Source: Planctomycetota bacterium
Lineage (GTDB): Bacteria; Planctomycetota; UBA1135; GCA-002686595
DNA: 16,552 bases
Assembly: GCA_029259675.1 (NCBI GenBank)
Contig: JAJDES010000026.1
Coordinates: 1 to 16,552, forward strand
Direction of reading: 5' to 3'
Position numbers and translations under genes: made by a program. This document shows positions 15,113 through 16,552 of this stretch, piece by piece. Position 1 is the first letter of the stretch. The number at the start of each line of letters is the position of its first letter. The notes below the pieces were generated by a model that had not been told where the DNA came from, searched no databases, and was given only the letters and a program-made list of their open reading frames with translations.

Positions 15113-16389
15113 AGCCCATGCTCCATGGCGAACTCCACCGCTTCGCTGAAGCGATCCACCTCATCGACGGTCGTGTAAACGCTGGGAGAAACACGCAAGC
15201 CCTGGACATCTGCGTGACCAATCGGGCAAGTCAAAATTTTGTGCCGGTTCCACAGCCAACTGCAAAGCTCGCCTTGGTCCAGTCCATCAATCGCCACGGT
15301 TGCGATCCCGCCGGAAAAACGAGCATCCAAATGGGTCAGCAACTTGACTCTGCTGTTCTTCCGCAGGCGATCCGCCCAGCGGTCGCGCAAGTAGCGCAAG
15401 CGGGCTTCCTTGCGCGCGGGCCCCAATCCCAGGTGGAACTGCAACGCTTGACCAATGGCCAAGGTCTGGGCCACGGGATGCGTGCCGATTTGCTCAAACT
15501 TGCGAATGTCTTCGCGCAGGCTGTGCTCTGCCGCCATCAACGGCCAAAGTTCGCCGATGCGCTCTCGTCGAACATAAAGCAAGCCCGTTCCGTGCGGCGC
15601 AAAAAGCCACTTGTGCAGGCTGGTGGCGAAGTAGTCACAATCGAGATCGGTCAACTTGAAATCAAAATGCGCCACCGAATGAGCGCCGTCCACAATTACG
15701 GGAATGCCTTTCGAGCGTCCCAGCGCAACAATTTCGCGCACCGGCAGGATTTGACCGGTCAGATTGATTACGTGGCAGACGAGGATCAAGCGCGTGCGAT
15801 CGGTGATCGCCGCCGCATAGCGCCGCACAATTTCCGAGGGGTCCAGGGCCGGCACCGGCAGCGATATCGTGTCCAGCACAATGCCTTCCCGCAATTCGCG
15901 CTGGCGAAAACTCTGCAACATGCGCGGATAATCTTGATCGGTGGTCAAGACGTGATCGCCCGCATTCAGATCGAACCCGAATTGGCAAATTTGCAAGCCT
16001 TCGGAACTGTTGCGAGTGAAGGCAAGCTCCTCCGCATCCACACCGAGCCAACGCGCCATTTGCTTGCGCAAGCCCTCGACCTGCGGCTCCTGCACGCGCC
16101 AAAGAGCGTGGGAGGGCGGTGCGCTATTGGCGTAATCCAAGTGCCGCTTTGCAGCCTCCTGAACAACCGTGGGAGCCGGACTGACGCCCCCGTTGTTGAG
16201 ATTGATCAGACTGCGGTCGGCTGTGAAAGCCTGGGCGACTTCGAACCAAAAGTCTTCATCGTCCGCGGCGCCGCTTGAGTTCATGAAGCCTCGCGCTGTG
16301 CGCGCGGACAGCGGCTGCGAGCCCAAACCTGTGGCGGCAACGGCCGGCAAGGCCCCGAGGGCACTCAAGAATTGTCGTCGATTAACCAT
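15109..16389 (-). CDS. Tat-exported class V aminotransferase-fold PLP enzyme, 426 aa
   Basis: A fold-type I PLP enzyme close to isopenicillin-N epimerase/cysteine-desulfurase-like proteins. The ATG at 16389 is favoured over an upstream TTG because GAGGA lies six bases before it and it begins MVNRRQFLSALGALPAVAATG, a twin-arginine signal. Export through Tat fits, since PLP must be loaded in the cytosol. Core motifs: NLNNGGVSPAPTVVQE, NSSEGLQI, DHVLTTDQDYPRM, VDGAHSVAHFDF with the PLP-pairing Asp234, and SLHKWLFAPHGTGLLYVR with the Schiff-base Lys260. The C-terminal domain ends VSPSVYTTVDEVDRF. All key residues are intact, and the length is ordinary. The substrate is unknown; epimerase, desulfurase and lyase activities are all possible. 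It is followed, with a four-base overlap, by the GT4 gene. Confidence 0.88.
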   Translation of the reverse strand: MVNRRQFLSALGALPAVAATGLGSQPLSARTARGFMNSSGAADDEDFWFEVAQAFTADRSLINLNNGGVSPAPTVVQEAAKRHLDYANSAPPSHALWRVQEPQVEGLRKQMARWLGVDAEELAFTRNSSEGLQICQFGFDLNAGDHVLTTDQDYPRMLQSFRQRELREGIVLDTISLPVPALDPSEIVRRYAAAITDRTRLILVCHVINLTGQILPVREIVALGRSKGIPVIVDGAHSVAHFDFKLTDLDCDYFATSLHKWLFAPHGTGLLYVRRERIGELWPLMAAEHSLREDIRKFEQIGTHPVAQTLAIGQALQFHLGLGPARKEARLRYLRDRWADRLRKNSRVKLLTHLDARFSGGIATVAIDGLDQGELCSWLWNRHKILTCPIGHADVQGLRVSPSVYTTVDEVDRFSEAVEFAMEHGL

Positions 16390-16552
16390 GCTCAATCCTC
16401 GCAGACCCGAAACGGACGCCCCGCGCGGCTTGCTCCCAAGCAACTCGCTGCGGCCTCCCCACGCGCGTGCAAGTTCACCCGGGGAGCTTTGCTCGCCGGC
16501 CCTGACGCTCGCAAGTCACGCCGGGGATGATACTGCCCGAGCACGCCCATCG
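16390..16552. other. Right-edge upstream region, no gene seen
   Basis: This stretch holds the GAGGA ribosome binding site of the aminotransferase (16396-16400) and presumably its promoter. Frames here carry no recognisable product; a 50-codon leftward frame in another phase looks like chance. No promoter boxes are convincing. Confidence 0.4.

Noticed and set aside
14581..16278. A 565-codon rightward open frame opposite the aminotransferase and glycosyltransferase
   Set aside because: It lies antisense to two genes with clear motifs, has no recognisable domain, and is low-complexity in the way GC-rich shadow frames are.

Overview
The window looks like chromosomal DNA of a Planctomycetota-type bacterium, or a similarly GC-rich environmental bacterium. 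This rests on GC-rich coding sequence, a planctomycete-style RHS/YD-repeat fragment, a lipoprotein sulfatase-like enzyme, a Tat-exported PLP enzyme, a secreted Cys-repeat (TRASH-like) protein, several orphan proteins and mostly weak Shine-Dalgarno sites. The assignment is an inference from gene style; there is no rRNA or other phylogenetic marker. I found no tRNA, rRNA, CRISPR array, IS element or integrase, and no gene-free stretch longer than 300 bases.

Layout. Bases 1-4750 are read leftward: a frameshifted RHS fragment running off the left edge, a secreted orphan (629-1633), a small coiled-coil orphan (1871-2215), a SAMHD1/dGTPase-like HD hydrolase with a good terminator behind it (2459-3940, terminator 2384-2407), and a secreted protein made of three 62-residue Cys modules (4013-4750). 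A 245-base divergent spacer follows. Bases 4996-13895 are read rightward: a cytosolic GH20 hexosaminidase, YjbQ (UPF0047), a sulfatase-superfamily lipoprotein whose nucleophile position is Thr, a DUF72/YecE protein, and a tight three-gene chaperone operon. From 16389 down to 13970 a leftward pair overlaps by four bases (TTGA): a Tat-exported class V aminotransferase and a GT4 glycosyltransferase with a TTG start.

The most interesting unit is the chaperone operon at 9807-13895. Its first gene is an HscC-type Hsp70, recognisable against E. coli HscC by several conserved stretches. The second encodes an unrecognised 235-residue protein with a C-terminal membrane anchor. The third encodes a two-TM membrane protein with an N-terminal J-like domain in which the essential HPD tripeptide reads KPE. 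E. coli HscC works with membrane J-proteins (DjlB/DjlC). This locus therefore appears to be a diverged membrane-associated HscC system with an extra anchored partner and an atypical J domain. The other genes are mostly metabolic or envelope functions without an obvious shared pathway.
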